Assembly: GCA_963576475.1 (NCBI GenBank)
Contig: OY754986.1
Span: 6,197,174-6,261,173, forward strand
Direction: 5' to 3'
Origin: Molanna angustata
Taxonomy: Eukaryota; Arthropoda; Insecta; Trichoptera; Molannidae
DNA: 64,000 nt
A program made the position numbers and the translations under genes. Within the stretch, counting starts at the first letter, position 1. Every line of letters starts with the position of its first letter. Under the pieces are notes generated by a model that was not told the DNA's origin, did no database searches, and saw nothing but the letters and a program-made list of their open reading frames with translations. Shown here piece by piece: positions 12,492 through 24,849 of the stretch.

Positions 12492-12821
12492 GGCCTACTG
12501 TCCACGTAAACCGCACGTCATGCGCACGCTTTCTTCAATTGACGAATGCAAGACGAATGCTTGAAACAATCAAAACTGCGTCCACGCAGCGGCAACGTCG
12601 CGTCAGCCGCACGTCATGCATTCATCATGCGGTGCGTGCAGCAGCGTGTCACTTCTAGACTGACTCGCAAGACGTAAAATACGTGAAAATACGCGCTTTA
12701 TTGATGCTAGTTGAAAGAAAACTGAGACGTTTTGTAGCGTGCTTGACGATTGCATGACGCAGCGTGGATATAACAAATATGCAAAATACACCTATCGTCA
12801 TTAATACGTGGACAGTAGGCC
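12492..12821. mobile_element. 330-bp MITE with TTA target duplication
   Basis: Ends are inverted repeats: left ggcctactgtccacgt, right acgtggacagtaggcc. Immediate flanks are TTA on both sides (12489-12491 and 12822-12824), a 3 bp target duplication typical of PIF/Harbinger elements. The interior is rich in cgcacgtcatgc-like subrepeats. No transposase, so non-autonomous. Confidence 0.85.
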
Positions 12822-12829
12822 TTAGGCGA

Positions 12830-13815
12830 CGAAAAGCGGCAAGACCAGATGCTTCCTTCACACATTCTGGGAAATCATTGAACAGTTGAAAACCTTTGTA
12901 ATACACATTATTATAACAGAAAGGAAGAAGATAGAAGTTGTGGGAGGAGAGGGAGATGGAGACGGTGCGTGACAACATTAGTTTTTTTTTTAATTTATGG
13001 ATATGGTTGGTTAGAAGATAATATTGCAAATAGGCAATGAACCCGCCATTTAGGATCATTTTATATGTGTTATGTAAAATTTTAAATATATAAATATATG
13101 ACTTAAAAGTATGTTTTATAACTGTCATATTATGAAGTTTTTAGATAAAATAAAGTGCTTAGGAGTACCTAACAATACATAATATACACAAAATACATTA
13201 AAAAATCTCGTTAACCCTCCAACTAAGCGTGTCCACAACTTTCTTCATATTAAAATGTCAACAACGTCACTATACATACACATAAAAAGAAGAATATTGA
13301 AACAATTAGTGGGTAGGTATAAATTATTGTTGTTGCAACGATTAAAATGTGGTGTTACAGTTGCTATCAAGAAAGGTAATATGGTAAGAAAGGCTTATAT
13401 TTAAATATTAATATTATTGATGTTATATTTTGTTTTAAGGATTAATAATAATCAATGATCTATTAAAAATATCTACACCAACCATGTGTTGTGAGCATAG
13501 TGAATTAAATTGTAGCAAAATTTGCTTTCGCTTGCACCATCTCCACATGCTCCCTTTTATCTCGGAGCCGTAATCAGAGTCTGACTAACAACTTTCAAAA
13601 CATTCAGCTCCTCGAAATCGTATGGCACCCATCGATGAATGGAATGGAAGGTTCAGTAGCTACATAATTATGGTTTGAAAATGAACTATTGAAAAATATA
13701 TCGTTTGTAAAGTTTAAACGAAATCCCTAGTGTGGTTTTACCACATAGAAAGAATGGGTGATTATCGTCTGAAAAAAAAGAGGTAAGCAAATATGTTAAA
13801 TGAGACATTTAATGT
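12830..13815. other. No gene recognised
   Basis: AT-rich sequence. The minus-strand open frame across 12655-13128 overlaps the MITE and has no conserved motif, so it is not called. Confidence 0.45.
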
Positions 13816-13819
13816 GCAT

Positions 13820-14065
13820 AATAACATGTCAAAATTTACTGTATCAGTTATACTTTTGTGTTTAAGATATTGGTAACTATGTAATATTGTAATTTACTGT
13901 GTTGTGATGTCCGCTCTATGTAACTATGTATAACCAAAATGTCAAATATTTGGCTTGGTAAAATTGTAAACTGCTAGCCCTAGAACAGGGTTACCTAGTT
14001 GTGCAGCAGTAATCTTCATAATAGTCTTTGTGATAAAGGTGTGAAAAATAAATAAATAAAAAAAT
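13820..14065 (+). repeat. LINE 3' end (family L3), (AAAT)n tail
   Basis: Highly similar to 48230-48490: both contain gtaactatgtaatattgtaa, ccaaaatgtcaaatatttgg, gctagccctagaacagggtt, and end with gtgtgaaaaataaataa. A minus copy is at 56925-57072. The simple-sequence tail indicates a retroelement 3' UTR; no ORF is attached. Confidence 0.75.
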
Positions 14066-14730
14066 AAAAATAAAATAAATATTCTGGTTTTCAGTTCTCT
14101 GTGCCTATACTAAATATGGTGATGGTTTGGTATGGTTAAAGTGTAACAGTCAAACTTGGTAGATTATTCAAGATCTCAAGAACTCCAAGGTAAAACACTT
14201 TTAATCAAACTTGTCCATCTCCAAGAGTTTAATCAGGAGCTCTCGAGGCCGTATTGTATGTATTTACTGGCTGCCCAATTACATAGAAGAATGCGTCAAT
14301 AATGGGAAGTAAGTTATTCAAATTCGATCGAACTCCCCTTCCGGCAGTTTTACTGGTCTTGGAGTGAGAGAGATAAGTGTATTCAGGGTAAAGTTTTTTC
14401 TTCCCTCTCCAAAAGAAGTTTCTTCGGACCAATATCATCAACTTGAGCCGAATTCCTATCTCACAAAGAGGAAAGGACGAACCGGGCCCTGGGCGAAAAT
14501 TGTTTCAGACTGAAATTCCAAGTTCAATATCTCAGAGCGGACGGATCGTACGCCGACAATATTAACACGTGGAAACGTTCACATAAGTACTAATTTTTGT
14601 TCATTAGAATCTTCTAACTGGGGCTTAATCAGCCAAAACAGTCGTTCTGTAAGAGAATCAGTAACCTAAATCAGCAATTTGATTTAGAGTACCTACAGTT
14701 TTTCCATTTCTACAGTTTGCCATTTTTTCG
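14065..14730. other. No gene recognised
   Basis: Mixed-composition sequence with short unremarkable frames on both strands. Confidence 0.45.
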
Positions 14731-14734
14731 ACAA

Positions 14735-15080
14735 ACTTTTTACCATCTCCATAGAGACGAGGTTGGATATTATAGAAGAACCAGGAAGTCAAGGCACCTA
14801 CGGGACTTATGACCTGCAATCGGCTGGTTTACGTGATCACTTTATGCGCTTGCCTAACGTTCACCGATTATGCCTTCTTATTGAGTTCCCTTATCAATGC
14901 AATTTGGAGAGCGCCTTGTGTCTTGAATTCCTGGTTCTTCTATAATATTCCAACTTCGTCTCTATTGAGATGTTAAAAAGTTTGTCAAAAAAAAATACAA
15001 ATGACTCGCGACAGGGATAAAATTCAATTTTTGCGTATATGCATTTAAAAAAAATTCGATTTACAATTTGCCAAGTTACT
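14735..15080. mobile_element. MITE family M1, copy b (inverted-repeat form)
   Basis: Left end gacaaactttttaccatctc...agaagaaccaggaa (14730-14790) is mirrored by ttcctggttcttctataata...aaaaagtttgtca (14928-14988), so the copy has about 60 bp terminal inverted repeats. The right flank (15002-15075) is the reverse complement of the gggagtcaaa/attcgatt outer block seen in copy a. Confidence 0.8.
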
Positions 15081-15120
15081 GATAGTCATATTATTTTTGT
15101 AAGACTAAAAAATGTATACT

Positions 15121-15365
15121 GAGACTATTTTTTTTACTCCTCACTAACCCAAGGGGAAAAACATAGTAGGCAGTTATAAATTCGCAATTTTTAAGGTTAT
15201 TTTTATTATAGCTGAATATCAACTAGAAAGTATCATGCTGAGATTGTATTTTGAAATTTCATCATGCTGAGATTGTATTTCATAAAAGTTTCATCACAAT
15301 GACACTCTGTGTGCGTGCTGTGTACGATGTTCTATGTACGGCGTGTTTATTTTAATTTATCGATT
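15121..15365 (+). repeat. Dispersed repeat R4, copy 1
   Basis: Shares ctcactaacccaaggg, attcgcaatttttaaggtta, tatcaacta...tatcatgctgaga and tttcatcacaatg with 43775-43890, 61850-62005 and (minus) 57350-57500. The tatcatgctgagattgtatt segment is internally duplicated here. Class unknown; non-coding. Confidence 0.7.
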
Positions 15366-15374
15366 ATATTTTTT

Positions 15375-16430
15375 TTAACTGTTAAATACTTAAAATTGGC
15401 CCAAAGCTCGGGAAAATTAAATTTGATATTTTTATTTTTAAATTACTAAAAAGGCACATCACTTACATAAAATGGTATTGAATAATTACCAAATTTTTAT
15501 GAAATTTTTTTTTTCAAACTCATGCCATGATAATGCTGAAAAATTTCCATACCATATTTTCTATTTAAATGAAATAAAATAAAAGAGTAAAGCGTTGGCC
15601 AACATTTATTTAACATTTATTTTCCCATCTGTTATATATAATGTGTCCATAAATCAAACGATTATATGTATTTCTACAAGAACTCAATATACCTAAGTCT
15701 TCTAGTTGTCCATAGTAAAAATCGTTGTAGGAAAAACCTACCCCTAAATAATGGAATTTTATAAATCGTAAACCTTTATCATCACAAGATTATAGACATC
15801 AATAGAGATACTTATTATAATTAGTTGCTATTGCTATAATCTGTTTTTTACTTGTTTGTTCTATAAGTATACGATTAGAACTTTACACGTAACCAGGTCA
15901 AATTTTTCCTATCATCACAAGAACAATTCCTTGAATGTAACGATACGTGTTACATCCTCGATTAGTAGAAAATGACTTTGAAACAGAAGGTGTTGTTATT
16001 TGTATGCTGTATACATAACATTTGTAATGTTTTTGTTTTAACTACACGGAGTAGAGTATTTATCCAAAGCCTTGGAATGGGTCGAAGTGTTGATAGCAAT
16101 ATTACTCTTCTTCATTGTTTTATTTCAAAAGAACATCACATATGTACCTACATAATAATATCTACAAAAAAAGTAATTAAAACAAGCAAAGAATGTTTTT
16201 CATTCGTGAGCTGAACGTGACCGATCATGTAATAATTTTAATTAATTTATTTATTATTTGAAAGGTCAATTTCATCATTTACAAAAATAAATTGACAAGG
16301 AAAATTCTGTTTTATTTATAATTTCATGTTATTTTTTTATGCATAGCATTTTCTGTCGCAATACATGCCTTCTCTCTAAACACAGTGAAAACCTACAAAA
16401 TATACATATGTCATAATGTTAAGATTTCAT
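15375..16430. other. AT-rich intron, nothing recognised
   Basis: No supported gene. A possible 80-codon frame at 15972-16214 lacks homology signals I can recognise. Confidence 0.5.
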
Positions 16431-16433
16431 ATG

Positions 16434-16580
16434 GGTCGATGGCAGAGCCAGTTGTCGCGAGTTCGAATCCTGCCTCGTCCGATTTCGTTCACCTATAACA
16501 CAAGCAGTTATGCTTAATTTAGGGAATTTAGGAAGATGTACATGTACTTGTTTAACAAGGACATCTTATTCATTTAAAAA
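16434..16580 (+). mobile_element. tRNA-derived SINE (family S2)
   Basis: B-box gcgagttcgaatcctgcc at about 16458, then gatttcgttcacctataaca, gcttaatttagggaattta and a poly(A)-rich end near 16580. The same family lies on the minus strand at 19770-19950. The anticodon-arm part of the tRNA head is deleted in this copy. Confidence 0.75.
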
Positions 16581-16649
16581 AAATATATTTTCACCAGGAT
16601 TTTTGATTCAGGACTCATCTTATTGATAGAGCCAATAGGCCGATAATGT

Positions 16650-17776
16650 ACAATATATTAATTAGCTGCTGGGGGCTGGTCTTCCTGACATACATAGCTG
16701 AGCATGGTGCATTTAAGTCGGAAGAGTTATTTTTATCTGTTGATATATTGTGTGTTAACTTCTTTATTTTTTCATCTCAACAAATATTTTTTTATTATTT
16801 AACCAGCAATGATATAGAAACGGATATAAAATGTCGTTGGGAAGACTATCCAAAATCACGCCTTCCATTGACATACGTCTTGGTTGGTGAAAATATTGAT
16901 ATATATTGACAATATTGATAATATCATAAGTAAAGCAAATAAGATGTTAGGATTTATTATTCGCACATGCCGTCCATTCAGTAACATTAAAACCTTATAC
17001 ACTTTATACACTACATACATACGCCCTCAGCTAGAATTCTGTACTCAAATTTGGTCTCCTTTCTACGCAGTACACATCACAAGAATCGAGAAAGTACAGC
17101 AAAAATTCATAAACTATATAAATCATAAATTTCACCTTAACTTCAATACATATCAACAGTCACTTAAATATCATAATTTTGATACGCTTGAATGTAGGAG
17201 AGTCTTACACGACCAATCGCTGCTGCATACAATTTTGAACAATGCCATAGACTCGCCTGTACTTGTCAACCTAGTAGGTATCCATGTTCCAGGTAGAATG
17301 GTTCGTAGACCTCAATTACTTCATATTCCAACAAGTAGAACAAATATCAGGAAAAATTCAACAATTACACGCATATGCAGCCAATATAACAATACATTCT
17401 CAGCTGAGATAGACATATTCAGCGCAAAATATTACAGATTTAGACATGATGTTCTGAAGGTGATGCGCAACCAATATCCCTCTGTCCTGTCCTCCTAGTC
17501 TGTCTTCTCTCATTTCTCTTTCCTCCCCTAGTTGTTGTATATGTGTGTATATATGTGTACTTATGTATGTAGGTATGTGTGTGTGATGGTGTGTATGAGT
17601 GTGTGTGTAAGGGTGTGTATGAATGTGTGTGCATGAATTATTTTTGGCTTGTAAACTGTTATTTGTTTTTATATTATGTTGATGGAATGCTTTTTTTGGC
17701 TCTAACAATGTAAAAATTATTTTGTATCATTAAACTGTAAATGAGCTGTAGCTTCCCAAAGAAAATAAATAAATAA

Positions 17777-17840
<64 letters not shown>
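16650..17840 (+). pseudogene. Jockey/CR1-type LINE 3' portion with poly(A)
   Basis: The frame at 16884-17498 reads HIDNIISKANKMLGFI-like sequence, then YIRPQLEFCTQIWSPFY and IEKVQQKFINYI, which is the thumb/C-terminal region of Jockey/CR1-type reverse transcriptases (pattern YVRP.LEY...W.P........E..Q..F). A preceding segment in another frame (about 16800-16900) may belong to it. Stop at 17496-17498, then a TG-rich 3' UTR, an aataaataaataaataa signal region and a 62-nt A tract (17779-17840). 5'-truncated; the long intact A tract suggests recent insertion. Confidence 0.8.
17779..17840 (+). repeat. Poly(A) tract, 62 nt
   Basis: Uninterrupted adenines forming the 3' terminus of the LINE insertion. 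Confidence 0.97.
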
Positions 17841-17843
<3 letters not shown>

Positions 17844-17844
17844 C

Positions 17845-18715
17845 CCGACCATTAAGAGGAACATTAATTGATTTAATTTTAAAGGTCCGTAGAATTTCAC
17901 AAACCAAAGTGTCATTTGATGGAGAGCGTGTTTTCTAATCACACAAAAAATCACGCTTTATGCTATAACGTTTCATACTATAATTGATATTTTAAAATAC
18001 CAATGTTTAACACTTTGTAGATTGTTTTCTCCAAAATCCACCACAATTCGTTCTCACCTGTTGAAGTATCTTTTTTACAAAAAAAAAGAAACTATGACGT
18101 AAATTTGTCCTTCTATGGCTCTTGGTCTATCATATTATTATAATATTGTGTTGTCGCGTCTTTTATGCACCGGATTCCATGTTTTGGTTGAGCAAAAGCG
18201 GCTCGTATTGCGTCCCTTTGTTATTTTTTCCAATTTACCGTCTCGCAAAAAATGGCCCGTAAAGCCTAAAAAATGGCCAGATTTACCCCCGGTCGCCCCC
18301 GTATAAATTGGCATCGTTTGGCCAAATTGAAACAAATCCGGCTCTTAATAATGTCGGATGAACGAAGAACGATTGTGCCCGTAGGAATATTAATCTATTA
18401 TATTCCACGGATTATCGAAATAAGTCATTTGTAATACCAATATTCTAATACTTGTTCATTTCTGTTATTGGTTATTACTTCATATTTATTTTATTTCATT
18501 TTGAATCGTTTGTGGATTAATAATCTCCGGCAGTGATTTGAGATTCCGGATACGGCTTCGCTCATTAAGTTGGCGCAAGTTAGAGCCCTGTAAAATTGTC
18601 GGGTGAAAAACTCTCTGACAGGTAAAGGATACTATTTTATCAATATTACTAGAAGTGAGTTTACTTTTATTTTATTTGTGACATAATGTTATATCAGTTG
18701 ACGAAATTGGTGTTA
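17845..18715. other. No gene recognised
   Basis: Contains a moderately GC-rich patch at 18170-18320 without a convincing ORF or repeat boundary. Confidence 0.4.
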
Positions 18716-18719
18716 TTTG

Positions 18720-19235
18720 ATGATAATATGTATTCATCATTATCATTGGCTCCACAGCCCGATACGATCCTTGGCCTTCTCCAGCATTCTTCTCCATCTC
18801 CTTCTATTCTGGCATGCACTCCACAAGTCCTTTACACCAACAGCTTCCACATCCCGCTGCACGCCATCCAGCCACTGTTTCGCCTACCTTGTTCTTCCAC
18901 ATCCCGCTGCACGCCATTTGATGAGTGTACCGATGTTTCATCTACATTGGGACTTTGTGTGCAGGATCCTCTTTGGTACTCTTTCATCACCCATTCTTTC
19001 CACGTGTCCTGCCCATCGCAGCCTCCCTATTTTTATCACCTTTATAATGTTGGGCTCATTATAAATATTGTAGATCTCGTTGTTGTGTCGAATTATCCAT
19101 GCTTCATTTACCTGCATAGGTCCGAATATCTTTCTGAGTATTTTTCTCTCGAACACCAGTAGAGACAATTCATCTTTTTTACTCAATACCCAACATTCAG
19201 AACCATAAGTTAGTACGGGGCGTAGCAAGATATCA
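18720..19235 (-). pseudogene. RTE-like LINE fragment (minus)
   Basis: Minus-strand frame (19228 to 18938) begins RPVLTYGSECWVLSKKD, then FERKILRKIFGP and GRLRWAGHVERM, the C-terminal RT signature of RTE-type or related endonuclease-RT ORFs, and continues downstream in broken frames to about 18740. A 29-nt block (ttccacatcccgctgcacgcca type) is duplicated at 18846 and 18896. Confidence 0.75.
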
Positions 19236-19659
19236 ATTCATCATAGCAATCAGTTTTTTGTAAGCTGTTGCAAGTTTTGGGTGTTTTATAGACTTTTGAA
19301 ATTGTTATATCGATTGGACAAAAATGTCGGTGCTACCTTCAACACATCAAATGTAAAAATATATGTTTTATATTTAATAAGACAGGTGTAAATTTATTTT
19401 AAAATATAATTAAATATGTAAAAATTATAAAAGTGATAAAAGAAAAAACTCATTTTAAAAATATATAATAGTTAACGATGATTTAATCTATACTGTCCTT
19501 TTTAAAGGATAGTAGGAATATAAGCAGCTATTTTATAAGACTATGAGTATTGAGAAATCATTTCGTTTTAGGTGCGTAAATCATTATTTTGAACTTATTC
19601 ATCATAAATATCATTATAACTAATTTTTTTTAATAATGAATATGTCCTCGTAATAAAAT

Positions 19660-19702
19660 GAATGAATGAATGAATGAGTGAAAGAATGAATGAATGAATA
19701 AT
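19660..19702. repeat. (GAAT)n microsatellite
   Basis: Imperfect tandem gaat/gagt units at the end of the adjacent repeat. Confidence 0.85.
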
Positions 19703-19769
19703 ATATTTACAGCAGTATAAATATTACAATGGAACAAAATACAATTTAATTTATAACTAATTACAGTTT

Positions 19770-19950
19770 TACAATATTTTTTTTTTCACACATTTGGAAA
19801 TTTTACTGCCTAAATGTACATACACATTCCCTAAACTAGGCGTAAATGCTTGTCCTATAGGCGAACGAAATTGGTCATGGCGGGATTCGAACTCGCGACT
19901 ACTGGATTGCTAACCTAGCGCGTTGACCGCTCTACCGTCACTCATCATTT
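19770..19950 (-). mobile_element. tRNA-derived SINE (family S2)
   Basis: Minus strand: A-box-like GGTAGAGCGGTCAACGCGC, B-box GCGAGTTCGAATCCCGCC, then ccaatttcgttcgcctata, gcctagtttagggaatgtg and a T/A-rich end. The head resembles a tRNA, but the acceptor ends cannot pair and the conserved SINE body continues past it, so it is not called a tRNA gene. Confidence 0.8.
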
Positions 19951-19959
19951 CCTTTTTAT

Positions 19960-20535
19960 TTTTATTTTTGGAAGCGTAGATTCCCTGGATGCAGATTTCC
20001 AGTTTGATGTAATTATGCTTCCACCGCAAAATGCGTATCACGACAATACAGATGATGAGGAAGTTTTGCTCCATAATTTTCTCGGGTCTCAGTTGGAAGC
20101 CCCTGCTGAAATTTTCATTCATCGTGATGAAAGGCAGTTGTGGGAAGAGTGATGATTGTGATCACCTGTACGATAGACTACAGATTCCCACTACAAAAAA
20201 TGAAACTCATTTATGGAGAAATCGCGATTGATTTTGACTGTGGCATAACTAAACCTTGGCCATAATGAGCAGTCTTTGATTAGACCAGAATGTTGGATTA
20301 TACAATTGGCATTCGAGGAAAGAGGCCAATGGCCTCATTTATACATATTTGATAGACGCGGCAGTTCAAAATTCCTGGCAGCTTCGTCACTATCAGTTGA
20401 TCAGTCTGTTGATATTTAGAAGAAGAATTGTTTTAAGTATTCTTCAGCAAAATGTCAAATCAAGAAAATGATCTAGGTCTTCAGTTTTGGAAAACTTTAA
20501 TTACCTTACTAAATATTTATAGGTTATGAGTCATA
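19960..20535. other. No gene recognised
   Basis: Short frames only; no motif identified. Confidence 0.4.
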
Positions 20536-20539
20536 ACTT

Positions 20540-20745
20540 ATGACATGTGGTCTGTTCTCAATGTTTTGTGTTGTCCCAAGGCTTTGCTGAAAACCAGCAG
20601 CACTCCAGGGATATCTGGTAGTGCGCAGCTGAGCAATAGCCTTTTTGCTTTCCAATGTAGTTCAAAATTGTGTTCCGGGCTTTTTTGTTATTATGTGATG
20701 TAAATGGCAATAAATAAACGGTTTATTATTATTATTATTTACCTG
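20540..20745 (+). repeat. Retroelement 3' end with (TTA)n tail
   Basis: Ends caataaataaacggtttattattattattattt. The body contains tgttgtcccaaggctttgct and ccagcagcactccaggg. A simple-repeat tail after a polyadenylation-like signal marks a LINE/SINE 3' terminus; no ORF remains. Confidence 0.6.
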
Positions 20746-21380
20746 CAATAACAAAATACCGCTTAAAATATCAAATTATACTCCTCTTAGACTTCTTACT
20801 ACTAACATATCTTCGAGATAGCAAAAAACACATTAATTTTACTTCATGTTGTTCGAAAAAACGTTTCTTGATGCTCCTGTCTCGTTTATATTATAAAAAT
20901 ATTTTTGCAAAGCCCCTCGCTATAAATTGCAAATAATATAAAGAATATAGACATATTATTATGTAAGTTTTCCCCATTTGTGGGCGATTTTCTCCATTAT
21001 TTGCTACTTTGTTGGGAGTTTACTTTTTTAATATCAGAGTTTAAAAGTCTCCCAGAAAGCGAAAGCGCGGGCGTTTTGAGTGACTCGGGTTTATTTTTAT
21101 TATATTGAGAAATATTACGAATCATTTGTCAGAGAAAAATATAATGATGAAATAGTACCTAGGTGTTTTATTTTAGAAATTTAACAATAGTGTGTTATTA
21201 TGAAACGGTATATATATATACCGAACTGTATTGTGGTATTTTTTAAGGATTCAAAATTTGCGTTATTTAGAAATGATTTCATTGTGTATTTGTGATATTT
21301 TTGAAATATAAATATTCAAAATTTCTCAACAAACGCAAAATGAAATCCGTAGTGAATTTATTAAAATCAAATATAACATT

Positions 21381-21585
21381 TCACACGTACTCAAAAACAA
21401 TTTGCACACGCACTCAATAACAATTTTCTCACGCACTCATTAACAATTTGCACACGCACTCTATAATAATTTTCACACGTACTCAAAAACAATTTGCACA
21501 CGCACTCAATAACAATTTTCACACGTACTCAAAAACAATTTGCACACGCACTCAATAACAATTTTCACACGCGCTCAATAACAAC
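21381..21585. repeat. About 21-bp tandem repeat array
   Basis: Roughly ten alternating units of cacacgtactcaaaaacaat and cacacgcactcaataacaat, separated by ttt(g/t)c. Higher-order dimer period is about 42-43 bp. Confidence 0.85.
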
Positions 21586-21589
21586 TGGA

Positions 21590-21690
21590 AACTGTCTATC
21601 CACCGGGAATCAAACTGAGACACAAAGGCCGATACTATCACAAAATGAGCCTTTGTAAACCTAACATAACTACATCAAGGCTGATTTCTC
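21590..21690 (-). repeat. Degenerate SINE head
   Basis: Contains ccaccgggaatcaaactgag ... acaaaggccga, resembling the tRNA-head complement of the 37795-38030 SINE. Fragmentary. Confidence 0.35.
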
Positions 21691-22043
21691 TCTTATATTC
21701 GAGGCTATAAGACAATTAACGCAGGCCCTGGCGCGGTATCATGTATTGTATTGTATTGTATATATTTTATTTAGATGTAAAAAAAATACAATTTCTTACA
21801 TCTAGTATAAACGAAAATAAAAACAAACAATAAAAATAAACAAATCAACATCGGATGATTAAATGAACACACAAAAAAGACACGTATCTATCAATAACAA
21901 TAAAACACAAAGTAAAAAAAAAGGAAAACACACTACCAAAATAGAAGACATCAAAGAACATGAAAAAAAATAATAATATAGTATCAAAACAAGCAAAACA
22001 GATATTATAGTCTTAGAACATAATATATAAACAATAGAAATGT

Positions 22044-22262
22044 GACGTCATCAAAGTAGTGACCGAGGTCATACGGCAAATAATACAGGCCATGGTGCGG
22101 TACCATGTATCGTCATCAAAGAAGTAACCGAAGGCATACGACAAAATAATATAGGCCATGGCACGATACCATGTATCGCCATCAAATTGGTGACCAAGAG
22201 CATACGACAAATAATATAGGCCATGGCGCGGTACCATGTAACGTCATCAAAGTAGTGACCAC
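22044..22262. repeat. About 65-bp tandem repeat, 3.3 copies
   Basis: Units begin cgtcatcaaagtagtgaccg and contain ataggccatggcgcggtacc. Copies start near 22046, 22111, 22177 and 22241, with several substitutions between copies. The minus-strand open frames across it are repeat artefacts. Confidence 0.85.
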
Positions 22263-22329
22263 GTGACGTCACAAACCGACACACCGGTGTAGTCATCAAA
22301 ATAGGCGCCGCTTTGTTTGGATACCGTAA

Positions 22330-22895
22330 CACTACTTACTTAACGTGAATACTTTGATGACGTCACCTTTTACCGCGACAAAGCCTGTATATTTCGTATG
22401 GTCTTTTGTTATCATATTATGACGTAGGGCCTTGGCATTAGTCGAATCTATTTGAAATTAATATTATTTTCTTCGATATTCACAACAATATCATACCTAG
22501 AATATTCCATCTTACTAATTATTAATACAGCAAACATTTTCTCGGAAGTATTTGCGCCCCTTATGTTTCGTTAGTAAATTAATAATATTTGCCTTGCTAA
22601 TTTGCGAAAGTATAAATTGATTGGTACACTAGAGTACACCAGACAAGATAATCTAATTAACAAAGAGCCAATAGAATATTTCATTATTATTATTATTAAG
22701 TATTATGTTAACAAAGATGAAGAGAGTTTAATAGAAGAATACAAAACATAACGATATTACAGTTTGTTCGGAAAGAAATTTCGTTACTTTCCCATCAGAG
22801 GATCTGAGTATATGTATTTTCAACAGCCAACTTCACAATTTGGCCACATTATTAAAAAAAATATTTAGCAAAATTCAAAACTTCATTTCAAAAAA
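22330..22895. other. No gene recognised
   Basis: AT-rich; only simple (TTA)n near 22686. Confidence 0.4.
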
Positions 22896-22899
22896 TTTC

Positions 22900-24845
22900 A
22901 AAAACTTCAAACCCCATCAAACAGGAAAGCATACAACAAGATGACAAAGGATTGTAAAAAAACATTAATCAGGCTAAAAAACTCCATGACCAACATATAA
23001 GTCAAAAACTCTCCTCATGCCCTAACGGTAGCCGAAGATTCTGGTTATTGTCAACCTCCATAGGTCAGAACTTTTGTTCATCTTCATTTCCACCTTTAAA
23101 GAACCATGACGGATCCATTGCTAACTCTACCACCGACAAAGCTAATCTTCTCGGTAAATTATTTGCAGATAACTCAACCCTTGACGACGGAGGAAAAACT
23201 CCTCAACCAGTTCCACATTGTGGTTTTGAAATGAAAGAAGTAAGGATTAACTTCTCTGAGGTCTTACTCGCCATCCGAGGGTTGGATGTTAACAAAGCTA
23301 ATGGACCAGATGGAATTCTCGTTCTTGTGTTAAAAAAATGATCCGCCGAACAAGCCCCAGTTCTCACTAAATTCTTAAAACTCTCGTTTAAAACTGGTAT
23401 TGTCCCATTTGACTGGAAAAAAGCGGTCATCCACCCAATTCCTAAAAAAGGTGATCGCTCCAACCCATCTAACTACCGACCCATCGCTATTACTTTTGTA
23501 CTCTCCAAAACAATGGAAAGGGTACTAAACACCAAGTTGATCACATACCTCGAAGCAAACAAAATTTTAAGCGACCGCCAATATGGATTTCGTGGAAATC
23601 GATCTTGTGGCGACCTACTCGCGTATGTGACATCCGTTTGGGGTCGAGTTATGGAACGCTTTGGAGAAGCTCAAACTGTCGCCCTTGACATCTCTAAAGC
23701 TTTCGACCGGGTTTGGCACCGAGGTCTCTGAAACTCCCTTCTTATGGACTACCCCAGTCTCTGTGTACTTTGATTGCGAATTTATCAAAAGATCGTGAAG
23801 TCATTACTGTATTGGATGGTTGCTCTTCTTCTCCCCATTCCATCAATGCGAGAGTCCCTCAAGGGTCCATTCTATCTCCAACCCTATTCCTCCTACATAT
23901 TAATGACCTGCTCTTACGCTGTCACGCGGATGACAGCATAGTCCATGACAATTTCTCTTTTGACAAACCTCCTAAACAGAGTGAAATATCAGAAGCCCGG
24001 AAAGACCTTCATCAAAAAATAAATAGCTACCTCCACTCAATCAATACCTGGGGTGAAAGTAATCTTGTTTCATTTACCGTCTCAAAAACGCAAGCCTGTC
24101 TGATTTCTGCGAAGAGAAACCCCAATGAATTGCAAGTGTCTTTCAACGGAAGCACCCTACCTAACAGCAGCTCTATCGACCTGCTTGGAGTATCTATAAC
24201 GAACCAATTACACTACAAGGCCTCCATCGAAGCAAAGGTGAAACTCGCCTCCAAAAAATTGTGCGTACTATATAGAGCGCGTAGATATTTTACTAAGACC
24301 CAGATCTGTATACTCTACAAAGCGCAAATACGTCCAATTATTGAATATGGTAGTCACCTCTGGAGTGGCGCCCCCCAATACCGACTGAATACCCTCGACG
24401 CTGTCCAAAGGCGTGCTATACGTTTGATTGATGATACATCACTGACTGATGGATTGCAATCACTAGAACACAGACGCAGAGTCGGTATTTTAATTTTATT
24501 CCACGGGAATTGCTCAGAAGAACTTGCATCTTTGGTCCCTCCTCCACCCACTCGCAACAGAGTCACTCGCTTCACTCAATCGCAGCATCCATTCACAGTG
24601 GACCTTCAACATATACGAACAAGTCGCTTCTCGAACTCCTTTATTAACACAGCAGCCCGACTGTGGAACGATCTTCCGAATTCTGTGTTTCCACCTTCGT
24701 ACAAACCTGGTCTTTTAAAAATCGTAATTAATAAACTCTTTTCTAGATTGCAAACCCCTCCCAATGCTACGTAGTGCGCTTCTTCGGAAGAGTAAAATGG
24801 ACCCAAATCCTAATAGCTGGTGTCCCCCCAAAAAAAAAAAAATAA
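22900..24845 (+). pseudogene. Jockey/CR1-like LINE, reverse transcriptase, broken
   Basis: Coding remnants of a non-LTR reverse transcriptase. First frame 23048 to about 23730: KANGPDGI, then an in-frame TGA at 23339-23341, IPKKGDRSNPSNYRPIAI, NRSCGDLLAYV and LDISKAFDRVWHRGL. A frameshift near 23730 moves to a second frame that continues to a stop at 24772-24774: PQGSILSPTLFLLHINDLL, then CHADDSIVH in place of the usual YADDS, apparently after a small deletion, then LLGVSI, IRPIIEYGSHLWSGAP, DAVQRRAIRLI and LWNDLPNSVFPPSY. The tail is A-rich (24830-24845). One nonsense codon, one frameshift and the altered catalytic box indicate a dead copy. Upstream of 23048 the frame is not readable. Confidence 0.85.
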
Positions 24846-24849
24846 ACGC

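Noticed and set aside
19870..19945. tRNA gene on the minus strand
   Set aside because: A- and B-boxes are present but acceptor ends do not pair and a SINE body follows; a second copy at 16434 lacks the anticodon arm.
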